This document shows, piece by piece, positions 8,109 to 17,541 of a stretch of 64,000 bases of DNA (the first letter of the stretch is position 1; every line of letters begins with the position of its first letter). The stretch covers positions 1-64,000 of the forward strand of contig NZ_BMYY01000004.1 in assembly GCF_014652515.1 (NCBI RefSeq). The letters run 5' to 3'. The notes beneath the pieces were generated by a model. That model was not told the DNA's origin, ran no database searches, and saw only the letters and a program-made list of their open reading frames with translations. The stretch is from Bacterioplanes sanyensis. Lineage in GTDB: Bacteria; Pseudomonadota; Gammaproteobacteria; Pseudomonadales; Oceanobacteraceae. The translations under genes and the position numbers were made by a program.

Positions 8109-9440
8109 ATGTCGACATTCCGCCGCAGCGATGTGATAGCGCTGGGTTTTATGACCTTTGCCCTGTTTTTAGGTGCCGGTAACTTAATTATTCCCCCGGA
8201 TGTGGGCCGCCAGGCCGGTACGGATTTCTGGCCGGCCACGTTAGGCTTTCTAGCAACCGGGGTTGGGCTCCCGCTGCTAGGTGTAGTGGCAGCTGCCATG
8301 TGCGGTGGCGGTTTGCGTGAAATTACCCGGCCACTGCCAGTCTGGGCGGCGATTGCCTTTGGCATGGCAATTTATTTATCCATCGGGCCATTGTTCGCCA
8401 TTCCGCGTACGGCCACGGTGGCGTTTGAAATGGGCACCTCGCCCTGGCTTGCCAATGGCAGTGAATCGAAGATAGCGTTGGCCATCTACACCCTAGTGTT
8501 TTTTGTTGCCAGTGCATATTTAGCACTGTCACCGGGCAAATTGATGGACCGCATTGGCCGCTATATTACGCCGGCCTTAATCCTGGTATTAATCGTCATG
8601 GCTGCCGGTATTTTGCTGGACCCGCAAGGCAGCGCTGGCAGCCGCAGTGAGACCGTCGCCCAAGGCGCCTTCGCCTTTGGCTTTATGCAGGGCTACCAAA
8701 CCATGGATGCCCTGGCCTCGGTGGTGTTTGGCATTGTCATTATTCAAGCCATTCGCGAGCGCGGTATTAAAGACCGTGCCTCCATCGCCCGCTACACGCT
8801 AATGGCCGGCGTCATTGCGGCGTTGTGCTTGTCGCTGGTGTATGTGCCCCTGGCTTGGTTAGGCGCCACTAGCCATAGCGTTGCCAGCCAATACGACAAC
8901 GGCGGTCAATTAATTGCAGTCTACATCACCGAAATTTTTGGTCCTGCCGGCCAGTTAATTCTGGCGCTGGTGATTACCTTGGCATGCTTAACCACTGCAG
9001 TAGGCCTGCTCACCAGCTGCGGCGAATACTTTAACCAATTAATGCCGAAAATTTCTTATCGGGTGTTTGTGGTTGTACTGGCGATTTTCAGCGCATTGGT
9101 GGCCAACCAAGGACTGTCGCAAATCATTCAACTGTCGATTCCGGTGTTGGTCGCTCTGTACCCACTCACCATGACCTTAATTGGCTTATCTCTGGCGCGC
9201 CCATGGATGCGTGACCCGCAGCGGGTGTTTGCCTGGGCCATGGGTGTAACCGCCATCATTGCCTTGTACGACGGTTTGGCCGTTGCCAAGTTAACCCCCG
9301 TCGGTTTAGAAACCTGGTATCAACAACTGCCCATGGCCAGCAGCGGCATGGCCTGGCTGACCCCAGCGCTGGTGGCTGTAGCCATTGGTTGGGCGCTGCA
9401 AAAGCGCGGGTCTGAGAACATCGCGAGCATGGGCTCTTAA
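8109..9440 (+). CDS. brnQ: Branched-chain amino acid carrier BrnQ (LIV-II)
   Basis: A 443-residue inner-membrane carrier for leucine, isoleucine and valine uptake, cation-coupled in characterised members. The length and about 12 hydrophobic segments match the family. The N-terminus carries the family pattern ALGFMTFALFLGAGNLIIPP, and further on MQGYQTMDALASVVFG, another conserved BrnQ stretch. It starts at ATG 8109 after GGTGATTT; an upstream promoter is likely and a hairpin terminator follows. It is transcribed alone, convergent with the DUF4124 peptidase gene. No oddities. Confidence 0.95.
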   Translation: MSTFRRSDVIALGFMTFALFLGAGNLIIPPDVGRQAGTDFWPATLGFLATGVGLPLLGVVAAAMCGGGLREITRPLPVWAAIAFGMAIYLSIGPLFAIPRTATVAFEMGTSPWLANGSESKIALAIYTLVFFVASAYLALSPGKLMDRIGRYITPALILVLIVMAAGILLDPQGSAGSRSETVAQGAFAFGFMQGYQTMDALASVVFGIVIIQAIRERGIKDRASIARYTLMAGVIAALCLSLVYVPLAWLGATSHSVASQYDNGGQLIAVYITEIFGPAGQLILALVITLACLTTAVGLLTSCGEYFNQLMPKISYRVFVVVLAIFSALVANQGLSQIIQLSIPVLVALYPLTMTLIGLSLARPWMRDPQRVFAWAMGVTAIIALYDGLAVAKLTPVGLETWYQQLPMASSGMAWLTPALVAVAIGWALQKRGSENIASMGS

Positions 9441-9452
9441 GGAATAAAATAG

Positions 9453-9476
9453 AGCGGCCGTTCGGCCGCTTTATTC
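9453..9476. terminator. Bidirectional hairpin terminator between brnQ and the peptidase gene
   Basis: AGCGGCC-GTTC-GGCCGCT (9453-9470) is followed by ttatt on the plus strand and preceded by aataaaat, which gives ATTTTATT on the minus strand. It sits between two convergent genes. Confidence 0.8.
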
Positions 9477-9498
9477 TGCACCGCTGTTCGATGCTTTA

Positions 9499-10461
9499 TT
9501 ATTGAAACACGATCTGCTTTGGCTGAGCCATGCCCTCAGCGCGCCACGTCTGCCAATGAATATTCAATGCGCTAGCGCCGCCGATGTAATGCTCATCCAA
9601 TAGCGAATAAGCGGTTCTGCGATAGCCGCGTTTGTACTCCTGCACCAGGCGCGTAATAAAACTGCGGCCGTAGCTTTTACTGAGGCTAAAATACACCAGC
9701 TGCCCCGCCATAGCTTGATGAATGGCTTGGTTGAGATTCTGCTGCCGCCAGGTGACATTATTGATTTCGACAAATTCACGCACTGGCATCAGTTGCTGCT
9801 GAGCCGCGATTTGTCGATGGTTTAACGCATGCTGGTGAATCACAAAGCGCCCGCTATCGTCGTACTCAAGGGTTTCCATTTGCTCGGCCAAACCTTCATT
9901 TAACCAGGCAGGCATGCGCTCGGCGACGGAGGCAAAAATAGCGTGGCTGGTTTCGTGCTTGATGGTGCGATAAGTGCTTTCAATGCCCCCTAAGCTCTCT
10001 GGATGCAGAAACACCGCAATTTGATGGTGATCGTGCAGGTAGACCCCCAACGACGGTGGCACCTTACTGTTGGTTTTGGCCGCCAAATAGCGGCGATACT
10101 CGCTCATGTCGGTTAATACATGAATGCTAACCGGCACCTTGCGATAAAAATCGATAAACAGAACGCGGTCAAAAAACCGATAAACGCGGTTAACGTCATC
10201 CTCGATGCGCTCAGCGTCCAATTGCGGCAAGGGCTCGCCCGCAGCAGCGGCGGTAGAAAAACCATTGGAATAGGTCAGTTGAATATCAAAGCCACGCCAA
10301 CCCGGCGATGACTCCACTTCCACCTGTTGGCGCTCAACTTGCGGCGGCGGCCGATCACCAAAATGAACCTTGCCATTGGCATCCGTCCAACGGTAAATGC
10401 CTGCGGTAGCAACACTGGCCAGACTAATCAGAGCGATTACGGCTGCGCTCCGCAGGCACAT
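9499..10461 (-). CDS. DUF4124-containing gluzincin-type metallopeptidase, exported
   Basis: A 320-residue protein. The chosen start is ATG 10459-10461 because GGAG lies 7 bp upstream and a signal peptide follows directly (MCLRSAAVIALISLASVATA). Residues 21-40 form the DUF4124 motif (IYRWTDANGKVHFGD-PP). The rest is a peptidase MA-like domain: HETSH at 169-173 (HExxH zinc motif) and WLNEGLAEQ at about 187-194, supplying the third ligand glutamate. It probably acts in the periplasm on peptidoglycan or protein; the substrate is unknown. The start overlaps the end of the globin gene by 38 bp, so it is probably the last gene of the mks operon. Confidence 0.75.
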   Translation of the reverse strand: MCLRSAAVIALISLASVATAGIYRWTDANGKVHFGDRPPPQVERQQVEVESSPGWRGFDIQLTYSNGFSTAAAAGEPLPQLDAERIEDDVNRVYRFFDRVLFIDFYRKVPVSIHVLTDMSEYRRYLAAKTNSKVPPSLGVYLHDHHQIAVFLHPESLGGIESTYRTIKHETSHAIFASVAERMPAWLNEGLAEQMETLEYDDSGRFVIHQHALNHRQIAAQQQLMPVREFVEINNVTWRQQNLNQAIHQAMAGQLVYFSLSKSYGRSFITRLVQEYKRGYRRTAYSLLDEHYIGGASALNIHWQTWRAEGMAQPKQIVFQ

Positions 10462-10819
10462 ACAATTGCTCCAATAAATATTGCTTAAAATCATCTGGCC
10501 AAGGCTGTTGCTCGGCGGCCACTTGCATGCACAACAGCCAAGCATCGCGCTCCGCTGGCCCTATTGCCAAATGGCGATGGGCCACGGGAATGCGAATCGG
10601 ACCGTATTTTTCGCTGAACAGTTTGGGGCCACCGAGCCAACCGCATAAAAACCGCGCCAACTTATCGCGCGATTCGGTTAAATCCTGCGGGTGCATGTCA
10701 CGAATGGTACGCGCCTCAGGCAAGGTCTCCATGGCGTCGTAAAAGGCATCCACCAGGGCTCGAACGCCCGCCTGCTCGCCCGCCGTTTGATACGAAGTAT
10801 CGCCGTCACCGTAGGCCAT
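10424..10819 (-). CDS. Truncated hemoglobin, group II-like
   Basis: A 131-residue protein starting at ATG 10817-10819, which overlaps the mksB stop as TGATG. It has the small 2-on-2 globin pattern: TSYQTAGEQAGVRALVDAFY at the start, YGPIRIPVAHRHLAIGPAERDAWLLCM in its centre (proximal histidine in the RH pair, conserved tryptophan of the G helix). Group II members bind O2/NO with haem and are linked to nitrosative or oxidative stress. It is embedded in the condensin operon, an unexpected partner; translational coupling suggests shared expression rather than shared function. Confidence 0.85.
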   Translation of the reverse strand: MAYGDGDTSYQTAGEQAGVRALVDAFYDAMETLPEARTIRDMHPQDLTESRDKLARFLCGWLGGPKLFSEKYGPIRIPVAHRHLAIGPAERDAWLLCMQVAAEQQPWPDDFKQYLLEQLYVPAERSRNRSD

Positions 10820-13800
10820 CAGGCAAACTCCTCCATAAAATCCAGTGCAGCTTGGTGGCGAATGGTGCGCCTGTGATTGGCCCACAATTCTTTGACTTTT
10901 TCTTGGTTGCATTGCTGGCGGTCAACTAAGACACGGGTTTGCAACTCACCCTTTTTCTGACCGCCTACCAAAGGCACCTTGCTGAATACGAACTGATTAG
11001 AGATCAAGTCCATAAAGGGGCCAGACTTACTGGTAGGCATAATAAACAACAGCTGCAACCCTAGGCTCTCGGTCAAATAATGAATGACCTCTTTCGAGCG
11101 GGTTTCGTCCATTTTCGAAAAGGCTTCATCGACCAGCACCATGCGCAGGTGCGTATCGCCCTCGTTAAAGCGAAAGGCTGAAGTAATGGCCGCCGAGCGA
11201 ATAATGTACGCCGGCGTTTCCAACTGACCGCCCGAACCGGTGCCGTATTGCGACAAGGCAATGGGGTCTTTATTGGCGGGCTGCTTATAAATCTCGTAGG
11301 CGCGGTAGTTGCGGTAATCAGAAATCCGCTCCAACTCACGCATGGCCTTTTGCTCATCTTCATCCAGCAGCATCGACATCAGCTGATCGCGCACGCGCTT
11401 GCCGCTGGCAGAGAGGTCGGCGTTAAACAAGGTGGTGCCATCACCTAGGTTCGGGTTTTTGATGATTTCTTCAAAGAACTGCCAGTATTCCTTGTACTCT
11501 GCCACCCAATCCCAATCAAACCAGTAGCGCTCGCGGTCGGCACCAAATTCATGGTGGGCCAGCTCTTTATTGAGGTCTTCTAAAATGCGCTTGCCATCAT
11601 TGATGGCCTGATAAATGGAGTGACACAAGTTAGTGACAAACGCATTGTTAAAGCTTTCACGCAGCTGAATCAGCTGATCTTGCTTTTCTACCAGAATGTT
11701 ATTTTTCAGGCGGTTATGAATGCGCTCCACTTCGCGCTCCAGCGCACACACGCAGCGGAAAAACTCGACACCGTGCTCATCGCGGTAATCCGGCGTATAG
11801 ACGATGGCATCCATGGTCTGACAATTCAGGTTGTGTTCATTAATATTGCGCTCGATCTCATAGGCCGTGGAGTTCAACTCCTGAGCAATGGATTTGCGCT
11901 GATTTTCCACCGCCTCCGGCGGACTGTTTTTGGCTTCGTCGTCTGCTTCTTGCAGGCGTTTTTCCAGCTCAAACTCCGGCCAGACGGAAACAATTTGCCG
12001 CAGGTTTTGCTCTTTTTGCTCGGCATGCTCGGCGGTTTTTTCTTGCATGTCACTGAGGTTGCGACACAGCTTTTCACTGTCGTTGAGCTGTTGCTGCAAG
12101 CGCCCCAGCTCACCATCTAGGTCTTTGATGACTCCGTCTAACTCATCGCCTTTGTCTTTTAATGCCTGGAATTCATGCTCCAAATGGGAGAAGTCCGACA
12201 CATCTACCTGATTAAGCGATTGCTCAGCACGCTGCATTTGATAATGCACATCCAGCATGGATTGCATTTGATCGGCAAACGTTACGTGGCGCAGCAGATT
12301 GATGGCGTCCAGCAACTGCTCAACTTGGCGCAGTTGAAAACTGGCTTCATTGGCTTGCTCAGCAATGGCATCCAGTTCAGCGCGCTTGGCACTGAGGGCT
12401 TTTTCACGCGCCCCCAAACCAAACACCAACTCACTGTCGTCTAAGTCACAGCGATAAATCGAATAAGCACCGCTGCCCAGGCCGTCACGCGTCACACCGC
12501 GGCGGGTTAAGCGCAGGGTGTCGGTATCTTCGACTTGCTCAACATTGCCGTAACTGGCCGCCAAAAACGCCTTGGCGGTGGCGTGTTCAAAATCCATTAA
12601 GTGCAAAATGGAGTTGGCCGGCAAACTGCGGCGCTCGGCGTCACGGCGGGCTTTTTCACCCTGAATGACCCGCGCGCGGCTGCCGCCAGGAATGGCGCGC
12701 AAAATCTGTGCGGCTTCGGCTTCGTATTCGCGCTCCACCAAAATGCTAAAGCGGGCACCGCCAATGTAACCTTCGATGGCGTTTTGCCATTGCGGGTCAC
12801 GTACCTCCACATAGTCGGCCAATACTTGCGGACTGGCCTCGGGGCATTCGCGTCGCAACACCTCCAGCGCTTGGCGCACATGGCCGGGGTAATTTAATTG
12901 GCGCGCTTCCAAACTGTCGATGTCGGCCTGTTTTTGCGCCATGCGACTGTTTAATTGCTGCAACTTTTGCTCGCGCCGATCAACCAATTTGGCGATTTGA
13001 TCACGCAAGCTTTGGCCACTGCTTTCCAGCTCGCCGGAGTGAAAGCGCTCGCGCCATTGATTTAATAAGCTTTGCTGCTGGCGCGCTTCATCCAAGTGGG
13101 CCTCTAGTGGCGATAAATCGATCCAGTCGCGGCCCATGAGTTTGCGCAAGTCCAATGCGCCTTGGTCTTTTATTGCCAGTACATCGCGCGCTTGTTCCAG
13201 CAGTTTTTTCTGCCCTAAGCTGGGTATGTCTACCGCCACGGCGGTTTTTTGCAGCGCCCCATGCACCAGCTCCGTGGCGCGCAGGCTGGCTTGCAGTAAT
13301 TGCTCTTGCTCCAAAAGCGGCATGGCTAGCTTCTGCAACTGCTGCTTGCCATCGGCAATGGCTTGCTCGGCTGCGTCTTTATCTTGCAGCGCATCAATGC
13401 CCCGGCGCTGGGCTTCCATCGAAATCAGCTGCTCACGCAGCTGCTTGCGCCGCTCCTGAGCCACACCGCGATCTTTTTCGGCGCGAGCAAAGCGCTCGCG
13501 AATGTCTTGTTGCTGCTCTTTGGCTTCTAAATAATTGCGCTGATCGTGCAAAAAGCGACTGCGGGCCGCCGTGTATTCGAGCACGTTGTAATCGATCCAT
13601 TGATCGATGTAGCGATTGGCCGCACCCCGGGTGTTGTTTAACCGCTCAATGGTGTGGGCCAATACATTGGCATCGGACTCCATCGCATGAATGGTTTTCA
13701 TCAAATCCGAAACGCTGCGAATGGCGTCACCTAAATCTTTGGCTTCAAGAATTTCATTTTGCACAAAGCCATTGATGCTTTTTACCGGCTTGTAGGCCAT

Positions 13801-14457
13801 AAAGCGCGAAAAGGTACGCGCGGCATTCATCGCCTCACGCTCTGGCACGGCATCGTTGCGACCGCGCAAGGCACCATATAAGCGCCGCAAATACTGCTTT
13901 TTGGTGTCGTATTTTTCGATGTTTTCCAGTGCCACGCGCTGGCGCAAATGACGGGCAAAGCGCGCTAACTCTAATACTTGGCGGCTGCCATCTTTATCGA
14001 CGGTAAAATCAGACAGCGTTAGCTGCTCGCCGGCAACAATATAAAACTGCAAATCATTTTGTCGCGCCACCGGCTGCGCACCGGCGCGATCAATGCTGGC
14101 GCTGACGCCAATCACGGCGGTAAAAGGCTCGCCACTTTCACCTTGCGTGGGGTGAAACACGGCCGCCAAATAGCCCACCGCACCATTGGGGCGGGCGTAG
14201 CTGCCATCGTCACAACCGAGCACATAGGACGCCAGGGTTCGCACGTTTTTTCCGCGCCCACGCTGGGTGGCTTCGTCTTGGCCGGGGTTAAAATGAAACA
14301 GGGTATCGTGCGCCGCCGTCATTACGGTTTGAATGGCATCGGCGGCGGTGGTTTTACCCGAGCCATTGCCGCCAGACAGCAAATTAATGGGGCCAAACTC
14401 AAATTCGGTGGCGGGAATATTGCCCCAATTGACGTAAACGAATTTCTTCAAAAACAT
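10819..14457 (-). CDS. mksB: SMC-like ATPase of a MksBEF/Wadjet-type condensin
   Basis: A 1212-residue SMC-type ATPase (MksB/JetC-like). Walker A is GGNGSGKTT at residues 29-37. Long coiled coils occupy roughly 220-480 and 680-950 around a hinge near 530-680. The signature is GTGSGGQLE near 1072, and Walker B is LVDEAFSKMD near 1107. Such proteins dimerise, embrace DNA and extrude loops with a kleisin (MksF) and a winged-helix partner (MksE), both encoded just upstream. It is 5 bp from mksE and overlaps the globin gene downstream. MksB and JetC cannot be told apart by eye; the absence of a jetD/mksG gene beside it favours a chromosomal MksBEF role. Confidence 0.85.
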   Translation of the reverse strand: MFLKKFVYVNWGNIPATEFEFGPINLLSGGNGSGKTTAADAIQTVMTAAHDTLFHFNPGQDEATQRGRGKNVRTLASYVLGCDDGSYARPNGAVGYLAAVFHPTQGESGEPFTAVIGVSASIDRAGAQPVARQNDLQFYIVAGEQLTLSDFTVDKDGSRQVLELARFARHLRQRVALENIEKYDTKKQYLRRLYGALRGRNDAVPEREAMNAARTFSRFMAYKPVKSINGFVQNEILEAKDLGDAIRSVSDLMKTIHAMESDANVLAHTIERLNNTRGAANRYIDQWIDYNVLEYTAARSRFLHDQRNYLEAKEQQQDIRERFARAEKDRGVAQERRKQLREQLISMEAQRRGIDALQDKDAAEQAIADGKQQLQKLAMPLLEQEQLLQASLRATELVHGALQKTAVAVDIPSLGQKKLLEQARDVLAIKDQGALDLRKLMGRDWIDLSPLEAHLDEARQQQSLLNQWRERFHSGELESSGQSLRDQIAKLVDRREQKLQQLNSRMAQKQADIDSLEARQLNYPGHVRQALEVLRRECPEASPQVLADYVEVRDPQWQNAIEGYIGGARFSILVEREYEAEAAQILRAIPGGSRARVIQGEKARRDAERRSLPANSILHLMDFEHATAKAFLAASYGNVEQVEDTDTLRLTRRGVTRDGLGSGAYSIYRCDLDDSELVFGLGAREKALSAKRAELDAIAEQANEASFQLRQVEQLLDAINLLRHVTFADQMQSMLDVHYQMQRAEQSLNQVDVSDFSHLEHEFQALKDKGDELDGVIKDLDGELGRLQQQLNDSEKLCRNLSDMQEKTAEHAEQKEQNLRQIVSVWPEFELEKRLQEADDEAKNSPPEAVENQRKSIAQELNSTAYEIERNINEHNLNCQTMDAIVYTPDYRDEHGVEFFRCVCALEREVERIHNRLKNNILVEKQDQLIQLRESFNNAFVTNLCHSIYQAINDGKRILEDLNKELAHHEFGADRERYWFDWDWVAEYKEYWQFFEEIIKNPNLGDGTTLFNADLSASGKRVRDQLMSMLLDEDEQKAMRELERISDYRNYRAYEIYKQPANKDPIALSQYGTGSGGQLETPAYIIRSAAITSAFRFNEGDTHLRMVLVDEAFSKMDETRSKEVIHYLTESLGLQLLFIMPTSKSGPFMDLISNQFVFSKVPLVGGQKKGELQTRVLVDRQQCNQEKVKELWANHRRTIRHQAALDFMEEFA

Positions 14458-14462
14458 CGGGC

Positions 14463-15368
14463 TTATTCTCCAAATAAACTGGCTGGGCTGGCTTTTTCAC
14501 CAGCAGGTTGTGGGGTTTCCTCAACGGCGGGCTTATCGTCCTCTGCCTGTGCTACAACATCGCTGGCTTGCGTATCGTCGGCCTGTTCGACATCGGCCTG
14601 TTCGACATCGGCCGGTTGACCGTCATCGGTCTGTTCAGCCACACCCGCTTCCGCGCTGGCAGTCGCGGCCATGTCTTCTACGACTTCGGCGGTCTGTTTT
14701 TCCTCGCCTTCCTCGATTTCCTTGACTTCCTCGGCGGCATTGTCTGACGCTGGTGGGGTTAACTCAGACAGCACGTCATCGCTGACATAGCTCATTATCA
14801 TCGGGCGAATGCGCAGCCACACATCGCCGTCCGCCAGCTGCTCTTCATTGGCCAGCTGCACCAAGCGCAGTTGCTTTAAGCGGCGAAACAGCTGTTTGCG
14901 TTCAGTCAGCTGCTCGGGCAAGGTGCGCTTCAGCAGGTTTTTCATGGCAATGCTCAGGCTCTCGAAGGACACCATGACACAGCCTTGCTCATCGACCTGG
15001 CCTTCGCGCAGGGCTTTGTCGTACTGCGCACGCAGCACCAAAATCAGCGCCACTTCTTGCTGATTTAATTTAAGGCGCAGCGCCTGGCCGCCCGCTTGCA
15101 GCGGCTCTTCCATGCCCGGCACCTGAGCACCCGGCGGAAATAAGCGCACAAACTGAAAGCGTCGATCGTGCTGCACGCGCACACCGATCAAGGATAAATA
15201 GTCCGCCACTAACGCCTCCAGGCGAATGTAGCGGTCATACAGTTGTTGTTCGATTTGGCTTTCGTCGCGGCAAATCACGCCGTAGTCCAGCAGGCGCACC
15301 AATAACTCGGAAAAATCGCGCTGGTCTAGGCCTTCTTTTTCTAACTCTTGCTCTATGGCTTGCAACAT
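14463..15368 (-). CDS. mksE: Condensin subunit MksE (DUF4194/JetB-like)
   Basis: A 301-residue protein, between mksF (2 bp gap) and mksB (5 bp gap). Residues 1-205 look like the winged-helix DUF4194 fold of MksE/JetB ([47 protein letters not shown]). Residues about 206-301 form a very acidic, low-complexity tail ([38 protein letters not shown]) not needed for the fold. MksE bridges the MksF kleisin and the SMC heads in characterised complexes. The tail DNA contains a tandem 15-bp repeat around 14584-14613. Confidence 0.8.
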   Translation of the reverse strand: MLQAIEQELEKEGLDQRDFSELLVRLLDYGVICRDESQIEQQLYDRYIRLEALVADYLSLIGVRVQHDRRFQFVRLFPPGAQVPGMEEPLQAGGQALRLKLNQQEVALILVLRAQYDKALREGQVDEQGCVMVSFESLSIAMKNLLKRTLPEQLTERKQLFRRLKQLRLVQLANEEQLADGDVWLRIRPMIMSYVSDDVLSELTPPASDNAAEEVKEIEEGEEKQTAEVVEDMAATASAEAGVAEQTDDGQPADVEQADVEQADDTQASDVVAQAEDDKPAVEETPQPAGEKASPASLFGE

Positions 15369-15370
15369 AA

Positions 15371-16822
15371 TCAGGGCTCTTTTTGTACCAGTTCCAGGGT
15401 GAAATGATCTTTGCTTAAGAAATATTCGCCAGGCTCGTCACTGGCGCTGTCGTCTGGCATCACCTGGAACTGAAATTCACTCGATAACGCGTCGGCGGCG
15501 CCCAAGCTAATGGCATGGGCGACGGCAAGAAAATCTTGTGCGCTGTCAATGGGTAACTCACGGGTAGAGACCACCTTGCCCTCACGCAGATGCTGGCGAA
15601 TGTAGCTGCGCACCGCTTGCTGATTCACCAAGAAGGCTTGGTCCAGCACTTGTTGAATGTAAATATCGCGCCGCGCTTCGACGTCAAAATCGCCACTACC
15701 TTCATCTAGGCTGGCATCAATACGGCGGCGCTGGCGCGCATTGGCCAGGCGCACTTGCGCAGGGTCGACCAAGGCAATGTGCGGCACCGTCATCTGACGG
15801 GCGGCCTTGGCCAGCAAGGTATCTTGCTGCTCGGGGCTGGCCGCCGCCAACTGCTTGCACACCGCCAGCACATCGTTGTGCTGCTGCGAGGCCAAGTAGC
15901 TCATTTGGCGAATAATAATGTCGGCGCGCTTGGTAAAGCTTTGCAACGCCCGGCGCAAGGCGGGCAGCATGATGTCGCTGGCGTTGCGCAAACGCTGCTC
16001 GATGCCGTCCAGCAACAACCACAACACTGACTGCCCTGGCTGGGCCAGCTCGGGCAACAATTCGCGCAAGCGGCGCTCAATGGCGGCCTTGTGATCTTTG
16101 TCTTGGCGGCGAATTTCGCTGATCAGGCTTTGAATGCGATCGCGGTGCTTTTCGACGTTATCCGCCGACAGCCGCACCGACAAATCGGGCTGAAAGCGCT
16201 TCTCCATAAAGTCGAAAAAGGCTTCGCTGGCGCGCTGCACCAGCAGCTGATCTTCCATTTCCCGCACCAGATCGCGTTTGCGCTCCTCCAGCTCGGCAAT
16301 GACATCGGTAAAGTCGCTGATGATGCGCTCCGAATACTCATAGGCATCGAGCAAGTCATAGACATCGCCACGCTCTAGATAAGCCTCCAGCGAGTTGCGG
16401 GTATTGCGGGTATTGCGATGGCGGGTGCGCGCCGAGGTGCGACTGTCGACCAGCCAAGGCTCAGTAAACAAACGGCCATAGCGGGTAAAGGCAAAGGTGC
16501 TTTGCAAGCTGGCTTCGTCGACTTGTTTTTCCAGCCAGCCATGCTCGATCAGCAGGTTGAGAATCCAACCGGCCTGCTCGCGGCTGTTGCGAAACCGCCC
16601 TTCGCCATCACCATCCTCGCCTGGCGAGGCCAGCAACGGCGCCCGCACCAGTGCTTCTTGAAACACTTCAATCACGGTGTCACGACCGATGGCCTGGCCG
16701 TAATCGGCGCTACTGGAGCTGTACAGCCGTCGATACAACTCGCTTAAGCAATGCTGTACCTGAGCCCGGTACTTGCCCGTCAGTGGGCGAAAAAACTGCA
16801 GCCGTTCCTGATCAAAAAACAT
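15371..16822 (-). CDS. mksF: Condensin kleisin subunit MksF (JetA-like)
   Basis: A 483-residue protein, first gene of the cluster, starting [19 protein letters not shown]. The N-terminal half has the winged-helix character of MksF/JetA ([29 protein letters not shown]). The middle is helical ([18 protein letters not shown]), and the C-terminal part carries [14 protein letters not shown] and a compact end. Kleisins bind the SMC heads and two MksE copies. Upstream is a 165-bp divergent gap shared with a membrane-protein gene, where the operon promoter must lie. Confidence 0.8.
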   Translation of the reverse strand: MFFDQERLQFFRPLTGKYRAQVQHCLSELYRRLYSSSSADYGQAIGRDTVIEVFQEALVRAPLLASPGEDGDGEGRFRNSREQAGWILNLLIEHGWLEKQVDEASLQSTFAFTRYGRLFTEPWLVDSRTSARTRHRNTRNTRNSLEAYLERGDVYDLLDAYEYSERIISDFTDVIAELEERKRDLVREMEDQLLVQRASEAFFDFMEKRFQPDLSVRLSADNVEKHRDRIQSLISEIRRQDKDHKAAIERRLRELLPELAQPGQSVLWLLLDGIEQRLRNASDIMLPALRRALQSFTKRADIIIRQMSYLASQQHNDVLAVCKQLAAASPEQQDTLLAKAARQMTVPHIALVDPAQVRLANARQRRRIDASLDEGSGDFDVEARRDIYIQQVLDQAFLVNQQAVRSYIRQHLREGKVVSTRELPIDSAQDFLAVAHAISLGAADALSSEFQFQVMPDDSASDEPGEYFLSKDHFTLELVQKEP

Positions 16823-16987
16823 ACCCAGCCGTTACTCTAAAACCTTCATCAAACCGGCAACGATACTCAAACCCTGGCGCCAGCGCTACCGGCAAACCGT
16901 GACGCACTCGCCAAACAAGTCTGCGCTCGTTAGTATCAGGACAATCCGGCATGCGATACGGACGCCGGCCAGCGATTGGAGCTAAGC

Positions 16988-17500
16988 ATGCAGCAACACC
17001 AGGAAGTCGAAGACAAGGCCCTGTTCTTCCCCATCGGCACAGAGAAGTTCATTGAACTGTCACTGGCCACCTTCGGCCTCTACAACCTCTATTGGAGCTG
17101 GTGCCACTGGCATCAGGTGCAACGCCGCGGCGGCGCCAACCCCTGGCTGATGATGGCCATTTGGCCGCTGAGCCAATGGTGGTTGTATCAGCGAGTGTAT
17201 CGCCAAGCCGTTGACGATGGCGACCAGCCCCGCTGGCAGCCGCTGCGGGCGTACTTGTTGTTTATTCTGCCGTTGCTATTGAGCCTCTGGTTTGTCGCCA
17301 CCGGCGACCGCGACGGTTGGTTTTTGGCACTGCTGCTGACCCTACCGAATGCTCAGGTCAACCTGACCATTAACCGGCTGCACGACAGCAGGCTGCACTT
17401 TTTTGTTCAAAATACGGACCTGACTGCGGTTGAATGGGCCATACTGATAGCCGGCATGATAGCTTGGGTCAGCTTGATGGTGTTTGCACTGGCCTACTGA
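16988..17500 (+). CDS. Small inner-membrane protein, DUF4234-like
   Basis: A 170-residue protein. ATG 16988 is chosen over an in-frame TTG four codons earlier because that TTGGAG is itself part of the ribosome-binding site. It opens with FFPIGTEKFIELSLATFGLYNLYW, the pattern of small DUF4234-like proteins (a soluble stretch, then a Y-N-x-YW helix). About four membrane helices follow. No function is known. It is separated by 41 bp from the downstream kinase gene and may be co-transcribed with it. Confidence 0.6.
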   Translation: MQQHQEVEDKALFFPIGTEKFIELSLATFGLYNLYWSWCHWHQVQRRGGANPWLMMAIWPLSQWWLYQRVYRQAVDDGDQPRWQPLRAYLLFILPLLLSLWFVATGDRDGWFLALLLTLPNAQVNLTINRLHDSRLHFFVQNTDLTAVEWAILIAGMIAWVSLMVFALAY

Positions 17501-17541
17501 CTCACGGGCCGAAGGACAAATAACAATAAAAGGAACGTCAG

